Source: Rahnella inusitata (lineage in GTDB: Bacteria; Pseudomonadota; Gammaproteobacteria; Enterobacterales; Enterobacteriaceae). From it: 36,383 nucleotides of DNA. Positions 18,108 through 26,047 of this stretch are shown in pieces (the first letter of the stretch is position 1; every line of letters begins with the position of its first letter). The DNA is taken from assembly GCF_003263515.1 (NCBI RefSeq), contig NZ_JYDE01000019.1, positions 1 to 36,383 of the forward strand. Direction: 5' to 3'. Made by a program: the position numbers and the translations under genes. Below the pieces are notes generated by a model. The model made no database searches and was not told the origin of the DNA. It was given only the letters and a program-made list of their open reading frames with translations.

Positions 18108-18862
18108 GAGGCAATCATCTCTAACAAAGGTTGAAGCGGTGTGTCGCGATGCAGATAAGCGCTGACAGGCTGCGGAGCCCGCTGTTTAAACATTTGTTTA
18201 AAGCGCTGTTCGCTATCCGCTGACGCCACGGGCGCGGGGGCCGGAGTATGTAATGGGGCTGAACGGGACGTCGGTGCTGGCGAGTGAACCGGTACGGTTG
18301 AGACCGGCGTAGCCGGTTGTGCGGGAGCGGCCGGGGCGACAGGCGGCTGACGCACGGTTTCAGGCATGGCTTTTCTCAGTGAATCGAGCAAACCCGAACC
18401 GCTGTCTGGCACCACAGACTGTGCGTGCAACGACGGCGTTGAGTGAACTGGCTGCGGCGCTGGCGCGGGGGCCGGATGAGCAGGCGCGGGCGGCAGTGTT
18501 TCACGCAGAGCATCCAGCAATCCAAAGCCCGCCGCCGGAGGAGAAACTTCCGAAGAACGTGGTTCGTCGTGCGTATGCGAGGCGTCGGTAAAGGGGGGCA
18601 AATGCTGTGCGTTCAGCGTTTCCTGTGCCGAAGACGGCGAGAACTCATCAGCAGAAATGGCCTGCGGCGTGGGCTGGGTGGAGCGCCCGCTGTCTAAAGG
18701 ACCGCCGGGTGTCTGGCTGGCAGAAACCTGTTTTATTAACGTCCATTGATTCATTGAACCAGTAATAGATTCGCCGGTGGATTTATCATTAAGCTCTTTA
18801 TAATCAAGCTCTTTAAGGTTGGTCTTATCCATAAAACGCTTAATGTCGTCATATTTATTCAT
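18098..18862 (-). CDS. bcsO: Proline-rich cellulose biosynthesis protein BcsO
   Basis: First gene of the operon, 254 residues, no signal peptide or membrane segment. The N-terminus (MNKYDDIKRFMDK, then LDYKEL, then NQWTLIKQ) resembles the pattern of E. coli BcsR and of BcsP. Residues about 85-215 are Pro/Ala-rich and probably disordered. Within them are two copies of a GxGLLDxLRxxxP motif, at 112-124 and 155-167. A basic segment (EQRFKQMFKQRAP, 218-230) and a short hydrophobic C-terminus follow. The biochemical role of BcsO is unsettled; given the neighbours, an adaptor between BcsQ/BcsA and the BcsD scaffold is an inference. It overlaps bcsQ by ten bases. Confidence 0.82.
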   Translation of the reverse strand: MNKYDDIKRFMDKTNLKELDYKELNDKSTGESITGSMNQWTLIKQVSASQTPGGPLDSGRSTQPTPQAISADEFSPSSAQETLNAQHLPPFTDASHTHDEPRSSEVSPPAAGFGLLDALRETLPPAPAHPAPAPAPQPVHSTPSLHAQSVVPDSGSGLLDSLRKAMPETVRQPPVAPAAPAQPATPVSTVPVHSPAPTSRSAPLHTPAPAPVASADSEQRFKQMFKQRAPQPVSAYLHRDTPLQPLLEMIASCR

Positions 18863-19419
18863 ATTATCCCGCCCGGTAGGATTATATTTGTGTGGGGATT
18901 ATCTGGACGTCAAAACGGCCACACGAGAACCGCTAACAAAGAGTGTAAAAGGTTTAATTTTTTAGCGTTTTTTTTCGGGATAAGAATAATCTTAATATAT
19001 CAGTTCTTTTACAGCATAGAGCACTTTTTACAAAAATTAGGAATTGCACCATAGAAAACATTACCCCTTTAACCCGCTGTCACAAAAGGTTTTTTATTTA
19101 TTTGAGCTGAAACTTTCTGTTATGTGAGATGAAACCATTGTTTTTAGTGTGATGCACAGCACATTGATTCTATCAGAAGCGCTAAACTCAGAATTTTAAT
19201 AACATCACAAATCATCAGGTTAATGTCGGGTGCAGGTTTTACGTCAGTAAAAACACATTAAGTCATTCTGTGATAAATGTTGCCTGGCAAAGACGTTGTT
19301 TTTTATAACCAAACGACCCTGTTTCGCCTCGAAATAACACGATATAAGGTATACTGCGCACAAATACTGTTCCTGATAAGGTACACGGAGCAAAACAGGT
19401 CGGCGGTTGATGGAGAACT
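18863..19419. promoter_or_regulatory. Divergent intergenic region of bcsO and pdeK
   Basis: 557 AT-rich bases with no gene. They must hold the bcs operon promoter (leftward) and the pdeK promoter (rightward). A possible pdeK -10 hexamer TATACT is at 19350-19355, without a clear -35. Long T and A tracts (18957-18975, 19088-19105) may be bent DNA or sites for nucleoid proteins. A CRP-like palindrome lies at 19148-19163. No leftward promoter could be assigned with confidence. Confidence 0.5.
19148..19163. promoter_or_regulatory. Candidate CRP site between bcsO and pdeK
   Basis: TGTGA (19148-19152), six bases, GCACA (19159-19163): nine of ten matches to the CRP half-sites TGTGA-N6-TCACA. It is about 270 bases from the pdeK ATG and 285 from the bcsO ATG, so it could serve either gene. 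It is one near-match in a long AT-rich gap, hence moderate confidence. Confidence 0.4.
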
Positions 19420-21405
19420 ATGTTGCGGGTCAGGCGTTCGTTAACAATCAAACAGATGGCAGCCGTGTCGAGCGTGGCTGCGATAACTATTTGTTTTTTT
19501 ATCGTCATCCAGTTGTTTCACTTTGTGCAACAACGGAGGGATGATTACGCCCAGCAGCTTGAAAACATAGCACATTCTGTAAGGGAGCCCCTGTCTCAGG
19601 CGGTGTTGGATGTGGATCTGAATGAAACTCAGGACATCCTGAATACACTGCAACCGGTGGGGATCCTCAGCCGCGCGAAAGTCGTGATGCCTAATCAAAT
19701 CGCCGCGTTGCACACCAACTTCCCGGCGGGTCGCCCGGTGCCACCGTGGATCTCCCGCGGGTTTAATCTGCCGGTGACCATTTCTGTTCCTCTTTATTCC
19801 GCCGCGGCCAGCCCTAAAGATCCGAAACCGCTGGCCTATCTGGTTTTGCAGGCTGACTCGTACCGGATGTACCAGTTTATTGTCAGCGCACTGTCGACCA
19901 TGCTGACGACTTACCTGCTGCTGGCGCTGATCCTGACCATTTCACTGAGCTGGGTCATCAACCGGCTCATCGTCAAACCGCTGCGCACTATTGCCCGCGA
20001 GCTGGAGTCCCTGCCGGAAAGCGACGTGCCCTTTCATCAGCTAACCATGCCTTTGCTGCATGAAGATGATGAAATCGGAATGCTGGTGCGCAGCTACAAC
20101 CGCAATCAGCAACAGTTACAAAAAATACAACAACACATCAGTGACGCGCCGCCGCTCGCGCAAAACTGCGTCAGTAATGAAGAACAGTTTATGGCGCGTC
20201 TGCAACACAGGTTGCAGTCCACCGAGCCTGAAAAGGGCTTTCATCTGTTGCTAATCGGTATTGAAAGCCTGCGCGATGACGGTCATGTGGATTGCCCGCT
20301 GGTCTCTTCAATCATTGAGGCGCTTCCTGACCACTGCTTACTGGCGCGTCTGAGCTATAACGAATTTGCTTTGCTGGCGGGGGATATTGCCCGACCGTTT
20401 ATGGCAATGCGCCTTGCCCGACAAATCATGGAGCGCATCAATGCCCCGCAGGAAAGCGATGCAGGCAATATGTCTCTGCATCCGACCGGCAGCATCGGGA
20501 TAGTGCAGCATACCGGCGAATCCCCGGCGACCGCGCAGCAGCTGATGGTCAATGCCCGCGCCGCGCGCGTTTCGGCTTATCAGCAGGGTAAAAATCAAAT
20601 CCTGTTCTTCGAGCCGGAATTAACGGAAAAGATTCAAAAGCGTTTGTTGCAGGAAAACGACATTCTGCACGCGATGGAACAAAATGATTTCACGCTGTTT
20701 ATCCAGCCGCAGGTGAATATGCGCACCGGCGCGGTGGTCGGTGCTGAAGCACTGTTGCGTCGGAAAATGGCCGACGGCAGCTACGGTCTGGAAAGTGATT
20801 TCATCGTGCTGGCGGAAGAAATTGGCGTCATGAGTATGCTGGGCTACAAGATTCTTGAACTGGGCTGCGTGATCCTCGCGGACTGGCAGAGTCGTGGCAT
20901 CAATTTACCGCTCTCGGTGAATCTGTCCGGTGTTCAGGTACAGCAGCGCAATTTCCTGCCGGAACTTCGCAGTCTGCTGAGCCGTTATAAAATCAATCCG
21001 GGGCAGCTGGTGCTGGAAATCACCGAAACCGCGCGCATCGACGATTTAGATCGCGCGCTGCTGCTGCTGGGCGAATTGCGCGCCGTGGGCGTGTCGATCG
21101 AACTGGATGATTTTGGCCTCGGATATTCGGGTCTGGAATACCTGAACCGCCTGCGCTCGTTGCCGATCGATGTCATTAAAATCGACCGCAGCTTTGTCGG
21201 CGTTCTGCCGCAGGACGACGTCATGGTCAACATTGTGGCGTCCATCGCCCGAGCGATGAACATCCAGTTAGTGGCCGAAGGTGTCGAAACTGAAGCGCAA
21301 CGCCAGTGGCTGCTTGAACAAAACATTCTGTTGGGCCAGGGCTATTTATTCTCTGCGCCGCTGTCAAAAGACCTCTTCGAACAAAAGTTTTGCCCCACTG
21401 AATAA
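19420..21405 (+). CDS. pdeK: Membrane c-di-GMP phosphodiesterase, PdeK/HmsP type
   Basis: A 661-residue membrane protein predicted to hydrolyse c-di-GMP. Order: TM1 (about 16-36), periplasmic region to about 158, TM2 (160-180), HAMP-like linker (181-233), degenerate GGDEF domain (about 250-398; SYNEF at 312-316 replaces GGDEF), then EAL (about 410-655). EAL residues are all present: Glu443 in EALLR, Asn501, Glu533/Glu535, Asp563-Asp564 in DDFG, Lys587, Glu620 in EGVE, and Gln640. It should be an active phosphodiesterase with an inactive cyclase-like domain. Its position beside bcs matches E. coli yhjK and suggests local control of BcsA. GGAG lies four bases before the ATG. The best match could equally be called hmsP. 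Confidence 0.9.
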   Translation: MLRVRRSLTIKQMAAVSSVAAITICFFIVIQLFHFVQQRRDDYAQQLENIAHSVREPLSQAVLDVDLNETQDILNTLQPVGILSRAKVVMPNQIAALHTNFPAGRPVPPWISRGFNLPVTISVPLYSAAASPKDPKPLAYLVLQADSYRMYQFIVSALSTMLTTYLLLALILTISLSWVINRLIVKPLRTIARELESLPESDVPFHQLTMPLLHEDDEIGMLVRSYNRNQQQLQKIQQHISDAPPLAQNCVSNEEQFMARLQHRLQSTEPEKGFHLLLIGIESLRDDGHVDCPLVSSIIEALPDHCLLARLSYNEFALLAGDIARPFMAMRLARQIMERINAPQESDAGNMSLHPTGSIGIVQHTGESPATAQQLMVNARAARVSAYQQGKNQILFFEPELTEKIQKRLLQENDILHAMEQNDFTLFIQPQVNMRTGAVVGAEALLRRKMADGSYGLESDFIVLAEEIGVMSMLGYKILELGCVILADWQSRGINLPLSVNLSGVQVQQRNFLPELRSLLSRYKINPGQLVLEITETARIDDLDRALLLLGELRAVGVSIELDDFGLGYSGLEYLNRLRSLPIDVIKIDRSFVGVLPQDDVMVNIVASIARAMNIQLVAEGVETEAQRQWLLEQNILLGQGYLFSAPLSKDLFEQKFCPTE

Positions 21406-21421
21406 CCTGCCTCAGGGCAGG
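21406..21421 (+). other. Hairpin just after pdeK
   Basis: CCTGCC (21406-21411), loop TCAG, GGCAGG (21416-21421), starting directly after the pdeK stop. No T run follows, so it is a weak or Rho-assisted terminator at best, or an mRNA 3'-end stabiliser. The rest of the 224-base gap to dctA has no other clear element apart from a lone TGTGA half-site at 21544-21548. Confidence 0.45.
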
Positions 21422-21629
21422 AATTCCCCTCCAGACCGTCACTTTTCGTACTTTTTTTACTTACTCTCCGTCTGCTGAATGCTTTCAGTTCTGTTTTTTC
21501 ATGACCCGTCTTTTCGGGAGGAAACAAAATATTTCCATGATGTTGTGATGGTGTTACTTTTCGGCAGTCGCCCATTATCCGTACCCCTACAAAACAGAGG
21601 GCGATACTCTCACATCAGGATGGCTAGTC

Positions 21630-22922
21630 ATGAAAATATCTCTCTTCAAAAGCCTGTATTTCCAGGTGCTTCTGGCAATAACCCTGGGTGTCCTGCTGGG
21701 ACATTTCTACCCTGACCTCGGTGCGCAAATGAAACCGTTAGGTGACGGTTTTGTTAAATTGATCAAGATGATTATCGCGCCTGTCATCTTCTGTACGGTC
21801 GTCACCGGTATCGCCGGCATGGAAAGCATGAAAGCGGTCGGACGTACGGGAGCCATCGCGCTGCTGTATTTCGAAATTGTCAGCACTCTCGCACTGATTA
21901 TCGGGCTGGTGATCGTCAATATCGTTCAGCCAGGTGCGGGAATGAACGTTGACCCGGCGGCGCTGGATGCTAAAGCGGTCGCAATCTACGCCGAACAGGC
22001 TCAAAGCCAGGGCATCATTCCGTTCCTGCTGGATGTCATTCCTTCGAGCGTAATCGGTGCCTTCGCCAGCGGGAATATCCTGCAGGTCTTACTGTTCGCC
22101 GTACTGTTTGGCTTTGCGCTGCACCGCCTTGGCCACAAAGGCCAGCTGATTTTCAACGTAATTGACAGTTTCTCGCAGGTCATTTTCGGCATCATTAATA
22201 TGATCATGCGTCTGGCACCGCTGGGGGCATTCGGCGCGATGGCGTTCACCATCGGCAAATACGGCGTAGGTTCTCTGGTGCAACTCGGCCAGCTGATTCT
22301 GTGCTTCTACCTGACCTGCGTGCTGTTCATGGTGGTCGTACTCGGGCTTATCGCGCGCTTCACCGGTTTCAGCATCTTCAAGTTTGTTAACTACATCAAA
22401 GAAGAACTGCTGATCGTGCTGGGGACATCTTCTTCTGAGTCGGCGCTGCCACGTATGCTGGATAAAATGGAGCGTCTGGGCTGTAAGAAGTCGGTGGTCG
22501 GGCTGGTGATCCCAACGGGATATTCCTTCAATCTCGACGGCACCTCGATTTACCTGACAATGGCGGCGGTCTTTATCGCGCAGGCCACCAATACCCACAT
22601 GGATATCTGGCATCAGATCACCCTGATTGTGGTATTGCTGCTCTCCTCAAAAGGTGCGGCAGGCGTGACCGGCAGCGGGTTTATCGTTCTGGCGGCGACA
22701 TTATCGGCAGTGGGGCATTTGCCGGTAGCGGGTCTGGCGCTGATTTTGGGCATCGACCGTTTCATGTCAGAAGCGCGTGCGCTGACCAATCTTGTGGGTA
22801 ACGGCGTGGCAACTATTGTGGTCGCGAAGTGGTGCGGTCAGCTCGATGAAGGCCAGCTTAAGGCGACGTTGAACGGCCAGAAAGGCCTGACAGAAGCGGA
22901 GAAGTCAGCTTCAGGCGCTTAA
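21630..22922 (+). CDS. dctA: C4-dicarboxylate:cation symporter DctA
   Basis: Aerobic uptake of succinate, fumarate, malate and aspartate across the inner membrane; 430 residues (E. coli about 428) of the DAACS/SLC1 family. It starts [20 protein letters not shown]. The family serine-rich hairpin motif is [16 protein letters not shown], and the substrate/cation regions are [20 protein letters not shown] and [24 protein letters not shown] (21617-21620) is nine bases before the ATG. It stands alone between pdeK and yhjJ as in E. coli, where it is controlled by DcuSR and CRP; no DcuR site was identified here. Confidence 0.97.
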   Translation: MKISLFKSLYFQVLLAITLGVLLGHFYPDLGAQMKPLGDGFVKLIKMIIAPVIFCTVVTGIAGMESMKAVGRTGAIALLYFEIVSTLALIIGLVIVNIVQPGAGMNVDPAALDAKAVAIYAEQAQSQGIIPFLLDVIPSSVIGAFASGNILQVLLFAVLFGFALHRLGHKGQLIFNVIDSFSQVIFGIINMIMRLAPLGAFGAMAFTIGKYGVGSLVQLGQLILCFYLTCVLFMVVVLGLIARFTGFSIFKFVNYIKEELLIVLGTSSSESALPRMLDKMERLGCKKSVVGLVIPTGYSFNLDGTSIYLTMAAVFIAQATNTHMDIWHQITLIVVLLLSSKGAAGVTGSGFIVLAATLSAVGHLPVAGLALILGIDRFMSEARALTNLVGNGVATIVVAKWCGQLDEGQLKATLNGQKGLTEAEKSASGA

Positions 22923-23250
22923 ACCTTTCCAAATAGCGGGTGATATCTGTGCATAAAACCCGCTCAAGGTTCCAAAAAACGCATTTAATTGGCCTCAATC
23001 CCCCCTAATATCCACCGTTTACTTGATGTAACCGGTGGATTATCTTCATAATATGCCTCTCAAACACCGCTCACTGCGGTATTTCCCAGAATATTTTCGT
23101 CGGGTGCGCGACATTGCGAAAAACCCGCGGTCTAACGAAGAGCCGCAATTTTTCGGCCTTTATTTTACGCATTCAGTTCCTGTGGGCGCGTCTTAAGACA
23201 CCGGCAGGACAGCACTCTGATAATTAGATTGTCATTACGTAGGGGTTCAC
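22923..23250 (+). other. dctA-yhjJ intergenic region with several hairpins
   Basis: 328 bases without a gene. Four inverted repeats are visible: AGCGGGT/ACCCGCT (22935-22964, with outer AACCT/AGGTT arms at 22922 and 22971), ATCCACCG/CGGTGGAT (23010-23040), ACCGC/GCGGT (23066-23080), and GCCG/CGGC (23142-23157) followed by CTTTATTTTA. The last is the most terminator-like. The first two probably mark the dctA 3' end. No yhjJ promoter could be fixed by eye. Confidence 0.45.
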
Positions 23251-24744
23251 ATGCAGGGCACCAAAATCCGTTTACTCATTGGTGGATTGCTGCTGGCAGC
23301 AGCGGCAAGTCATGTGCAGGCAGAAACATTACAACCCGACCCGGCCTGGCAGCAGGGGAAATTAGATAACGGGTTCACCTGGCAGCTTCTGACCACACCA
23401 CAACGTCCGAGCGATCGCATTGAATTACGCCTGTTGGTACGCACCGGTTCGCTGGCAGAGTCTGCCCAACAGTCTGGCTACACCCATTTCCTCCCTCGTC
23501 TGGCATTAATGCACAGCGAAGGATTCAGCACGGCCCAACTCCAGTCTCTCTGGCAGCAGGGTATCAATCCGCAACGGCCATTACCGCCCGCCGTCAGCTC
23601 GTATGATTTCACCCTGTATAACCTGAGCCTGCCGAACAACCGTCCGGATTTGCTGAAAGACGCATTGAACTGGCTGGCGAACACGGCGGGGAAAATCTCG
23701 GTGACGCCTGCTTTGGTAAGCGCCGCCCGTCAGGAATCGCAGGATCCGGTGGGGGCATTGCCACAAGATACTCAGGACGCTTTCTGGCGTGCACGTATTA
23801 CCGGCTCAACGCTGGTGGGACATAACCCTGACCAGTTACCGACTAAACCGGTCAATATCGATGCCCTGATCAAGTTTTATCATCAATGGTATACGCCGGA
23901 CGTGATGACGTTATTCGTGGTCGGCAACGTCGATGGCCGTACGCTGAATGAACAAATCAACCGTACTTTTTCACCGCTGAAGGGTAGCCGACAGACGCCG
24001 CAAACTTTGCCGACGCTCTCTGAGCTGACGACGAAATCTATGACGCTGATGGACGACAACCTGACGCAGGATCGTTTGTCATTAATGTGGGATAGCGCGT
24101 GGCAACCGATTCAGGATTCACAGGCGCTGGCTGTTTACTGGCGTAGCGATTTAGCCCGTGAAGCGTTGTTCTGGCATTTACATGAAGTGCTGAAAACCAC
24201 ATTCGAAAGTAAGAAAGACGCCACAACGCCCGCACCGGGATTAGGTTTTGACTGCAACGTTCAGTTCCAGCGCGCTCAGTGCTCTATCCGCATCGAAGCA
24301 TCGCAGGCCAAACTTCCGGAGCTGTTTAAACGCCTTTCCGAAGAGCTACTGGTGATGCGTGATAAAGGCATCTCACAGGCAGAATTCGATGCGCTGATTG
24401 CCCAGAAAAACGATCAGCTGAGCAAACTTTTCGCCACCTACGCTCGCACCGACACCGACGTGCTGATGAGTCAGCGTTTGCGTTCACAGCAGAACGGCGT
24501 CGTGGACATTGCTCCGGAGCAGTATCAGCAATTGCGTCAACAGTTCCTTTCCACCCTGACGTTACCGGTGTTAAATCAGGAGCTGAAACAGCAATTGTCA
24601 CGTGATCCGGCGTTAATTGTCGCGCAGCCGAAAGGCGAACCGGAGGTCAATGCCGGGGAGTTGCGGGCGATATACGATAAGATTATGGCTCCAGCTGAAG
24701 CCAGTCCGGCGGTGGAGGCCGCACCGACGGCAGCGGTGCAATAA
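23251..24744 (+). CDS. yhjJ: Exported M16-peptidase-like protein YhjJ, active site lost
   Basis: A 497-residue periplasmic protein of the M16 (pitrilysin) fold. The signal peptide is about 1-24 (ASHVQA before ETLQPD). The domain opens with KLDNGFTWQLLTTPQRPSDRIELRLLV and RTGSLAESAQQSG, as in zinc peptidases, but where HXXEH should stand the sequence is His79-Phe-Leu-Pro-Arg83, so the catalytic Glu and second zinc His are gone. The remembered E. coli YhjJ shows the same loss. A second M16-like half continues to the C-terminus. Function is unknown; a binding or chaperone role is only a guess. It is followed by a clear terminator. Confidence 0.9.
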   Translation: MQGTKIRLLIGGLLLAAAASHVQAETLQPDPAWQQGKLDNGFTWQLLTTPQRPSDRIELRLLVRTGSLAESAQQSGYTHFLPRLALMHSEGFSTAQLQSLWQQGINPQRPLPPAVSSYDFTLYNLSLPNNRPDLLKDALNWLANTAGKISVTPALVSAARQESQDPVGALPQDTQDAFWRARITGSTLVGHNPDQLPTKPVNIDALIKFYHQWYTPDVMTLFVVGNVDGRTLNEQINRTFSPLKGSRQTPQTLPTLSELTTKSMTLMDDNLTQDRLSLMWDSAWQPIQDSQALAVYWRSDLAREALFWHLHEVLKTTFESKKDATTPAPGLGFDCNVQFQRAQCSIRIEASQAKLPELFKRLSEELLVMRDKGISQAEFDALIAQKNDQLSKLFATYARTDTDVLMSQRLRSQQNGVVDIAPEQYQQLRQQFLSTLTLPVLNQELKQQLSRDPALIVAQPKGEPEVNAGELRAIYDKIMAPAEASPAVEAAPTAAVQ

Positions 24745-24769
24745 GGGATTTCCTTATAAATCCCTTTTT
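24743..24769 (+). terminator. yhjJ terminator
   Basis: AAGGGATTT (24743-24751), loop CCTTAT, AAATCCCTT (24758-24766), running into TTTTT (24765-24769). The stem starts at the yhjJ stop codon. Confidence 0.9.
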
Positions 24770-24837
24770 AATCTGATCGAGAGTCATTCGGTTTTTCAGC
24801 AGCCGTTATCACATGACTTTCTGCGTCGAAACCTGGA

Positions 24838-24861
24838 AGAGGGGAAAAGCCTTTCCCCTCT
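24838..24861 (-). terminator. Hairpin downstream of kdgK, probable terminator
   Basis: AGAGGGGAAA (24838-24847) and TTTCCCCTCT (24852-24861) form a perfect 10-bp stem with a four-base loop, about 45 bases past the kdgK stop. Leftward the tail is TTCCAGG, with no real T run, so termination efficiency is uncertain. It lies between convergent yhjJ and kdgK. Confidence 0.55.
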
Positions 24862-24905
24862 GCACTCCCCACGCTTTTCAAACCTGCGCCCTGCTCCGTG
24901 TCGCC

Positions 24906-25844
24906 TTATGCCCGCTTCGGCATAAACTCCACCGGGATGATCGCCCCGCGATGCTGGATCACCGTGCTCGCTGTTTCATGTCCACGCATGGCCGCTTCCA
25001 CCGCGCTTCCGCCTGTGAGCCTCACCGCGAGATATCCCGCGCTGAAAGAATCTCCGGCAGCGGTGGTATCGACGACTTTCTCTTTCGGCAGTTTCACCGC
25101 AGGCACATCATGCAGCTCGCCCTCGGCGCTGGAGACGATGCAGCTGTCAGCGCCTCGCTTCACTACTACTTCACTCACGCCAAGCGCGTGCGTGCGGGCA
25201 ATCACTTCCTCGTAGGGCTTCTGGCCCCACAGCATGTCTTCGTCGTCGAGCGTCAGGAAGGCGATATCGGTACAGGAAAGCATGGCGTTGTAGGCCGATT
25301 GCGTCTGCTCTTTGCTGGCCCACAGACGTGGACGATAGTTATTATCGAAAATCACTTTGCCACCGCGTGAACGGCAGGCTTTCAGCAGGCTCATCAGGCG
25401 GTCGCGGCTTTCGTCGTTCAGAATAGCCAGACTGATGCCGCTCAGGTACAGATAATCGAATTGCGCCAGCTTCTGACAGATTTCTTCAGAGTGCGGGCTG
25501 TCCAGCCAGTAACGCGCGGCGGCGTCATTGCGCCAGTAGTAAAAAGTGCGCTCGCCAGTCTCATCCGTTTCAATCACGTACAGGCCAGGGAGCTTGTTAT
25601 CCAGACGCTGGGTCAGATCGGTCTTAACCCCTTCCTTCTGCCACGCCTGCACCATTTCATTGCTGAAACTGTCGGTGCCGAGGGCGGTGACGTAATGCAC
25701 GTTCAGCGCGTCGGGCGACACCTGACGGGCAATATAAACTGACGTGTTCAGCGTATCGCCACCAAAACCCCGGTTTAAAGCGTCGCCTTTTTGTGACAAT
25801 TCGATCATGCATTCGCCGATAACGGCAATGTTTTTGCGAGTCAT
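24906..25844 (-). CDS. kdgK: 2-dehydro-3-deoxygluconokinase KdgK
   Basis: PfkB/ribokinase-family kinase (312 residues) phosphorylating 2-keto-3-deoxygluconate to KDPG, the step feeding pectin- and uronate-derived sugar acids into the Entner-Doudoroff lower pathway. The N-terminal ribokinase motif is GFGGDTLNTSVYIAR (about 26-40). The C-terminal PfkB signature is DTTAAGDSFSAGYL (259-272), with catalytic Asp265. TFYYWRNDAAA is typical of KdgK. The start matches the E. coli protein (about 309 residues), and CCAGG precedes the ATG. It stands between yhjJ and pdeH as in E. coli; a KdgR-like operator lies about 100 bases upstream. Confidence 0.95.
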   Translation of the reverse strand: MTRKNIAVIGECMIELSQKGDALNRGFGGDTLNTSVYIARQVSPDALNVHYVTALGTDSFSNEMVQAWQKEGVKTDLTQRLDNKLPGLYVIETDETGERTFYYWRNDAAARYWLDSPHSEEICQKLAQFDYLYLSGISLAILNDESRDRLMSLLKACRSRGGKVIFDNNYRPRLWASKEQTQSAYNAMLSCTDIAFLTLDDEDMLWGQKPYEEVIARTHALGVSEVVVKRGADSCIVSSAEGELHDVPAVKLPKEKVVDTTAAGDSFSAGYLAVRLTGGSAVEAAMRGHETASTVIQHRGAIIPVEFMPKRA

Positions 25845-25943
25845 TGTACCTGGCCTATGTCTGAAGCATTAAAACGAAAGAGAAGAAAAGTCCGTCATTA
25901 TTGCGCTCTAGTCTCTGCATAAGAATGCGGTCAGTCAATAAAA

Positions 25944-25960
25944 TTAAAACGAGGTTTTAT
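25944..25960. promoter_or_regulatory. Candidate KdgR operator upstream of kdgK
   Basis: TTAAAACGAGGTTTTAT has AAAAC and GTTTT half-sites around a three-base centre in an AT-rich setting, like the AT-rich palindromes with AAAC/GTTT cores that KdgR (IclR family) binds at pectin and ketodeoxygluconate genes. It is 100-116 bases upstream of the kdgK ATG. The kdgR gene is not in the window. Confidence 0.42.
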
Positions 25961-26003
25961 TTTTTACGAGGAAGATCGAAAAAAGCGTGCAAGTGAGGTG
26001 AAA

Positions 26004-26025
26004 GTGGAAGCCGCGCGGCTTCCAC
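26004..26025 (-). terminator. Perfect palindrome after the tautomerase gene, probable terminator
   Basis: Arms GTGGAAGCC (26004-26012) and GGCTTCCAC (26017-26025) flank GCGC, making a perfect 22-base palindrome starting 22 bases past the tautomerase stop. Leftward the tail is TTTCACCTC, a weak T run. Termination of the tautomerase transcript before kdgK is the simplest reading; a protein-binding site is possible. Confidence 0.55.
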
Positions 26026-26047
26026 ATCAGACATATAGAAAAGCGCG

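Noticed and set aside
21544..21548. TGTGA half-site upstream of dctA as a CRP site
   Set aside because: The opposite half (TACTT) matches only two of five positions, too weak to claim although dctA is CRP-controlled in E. coli.
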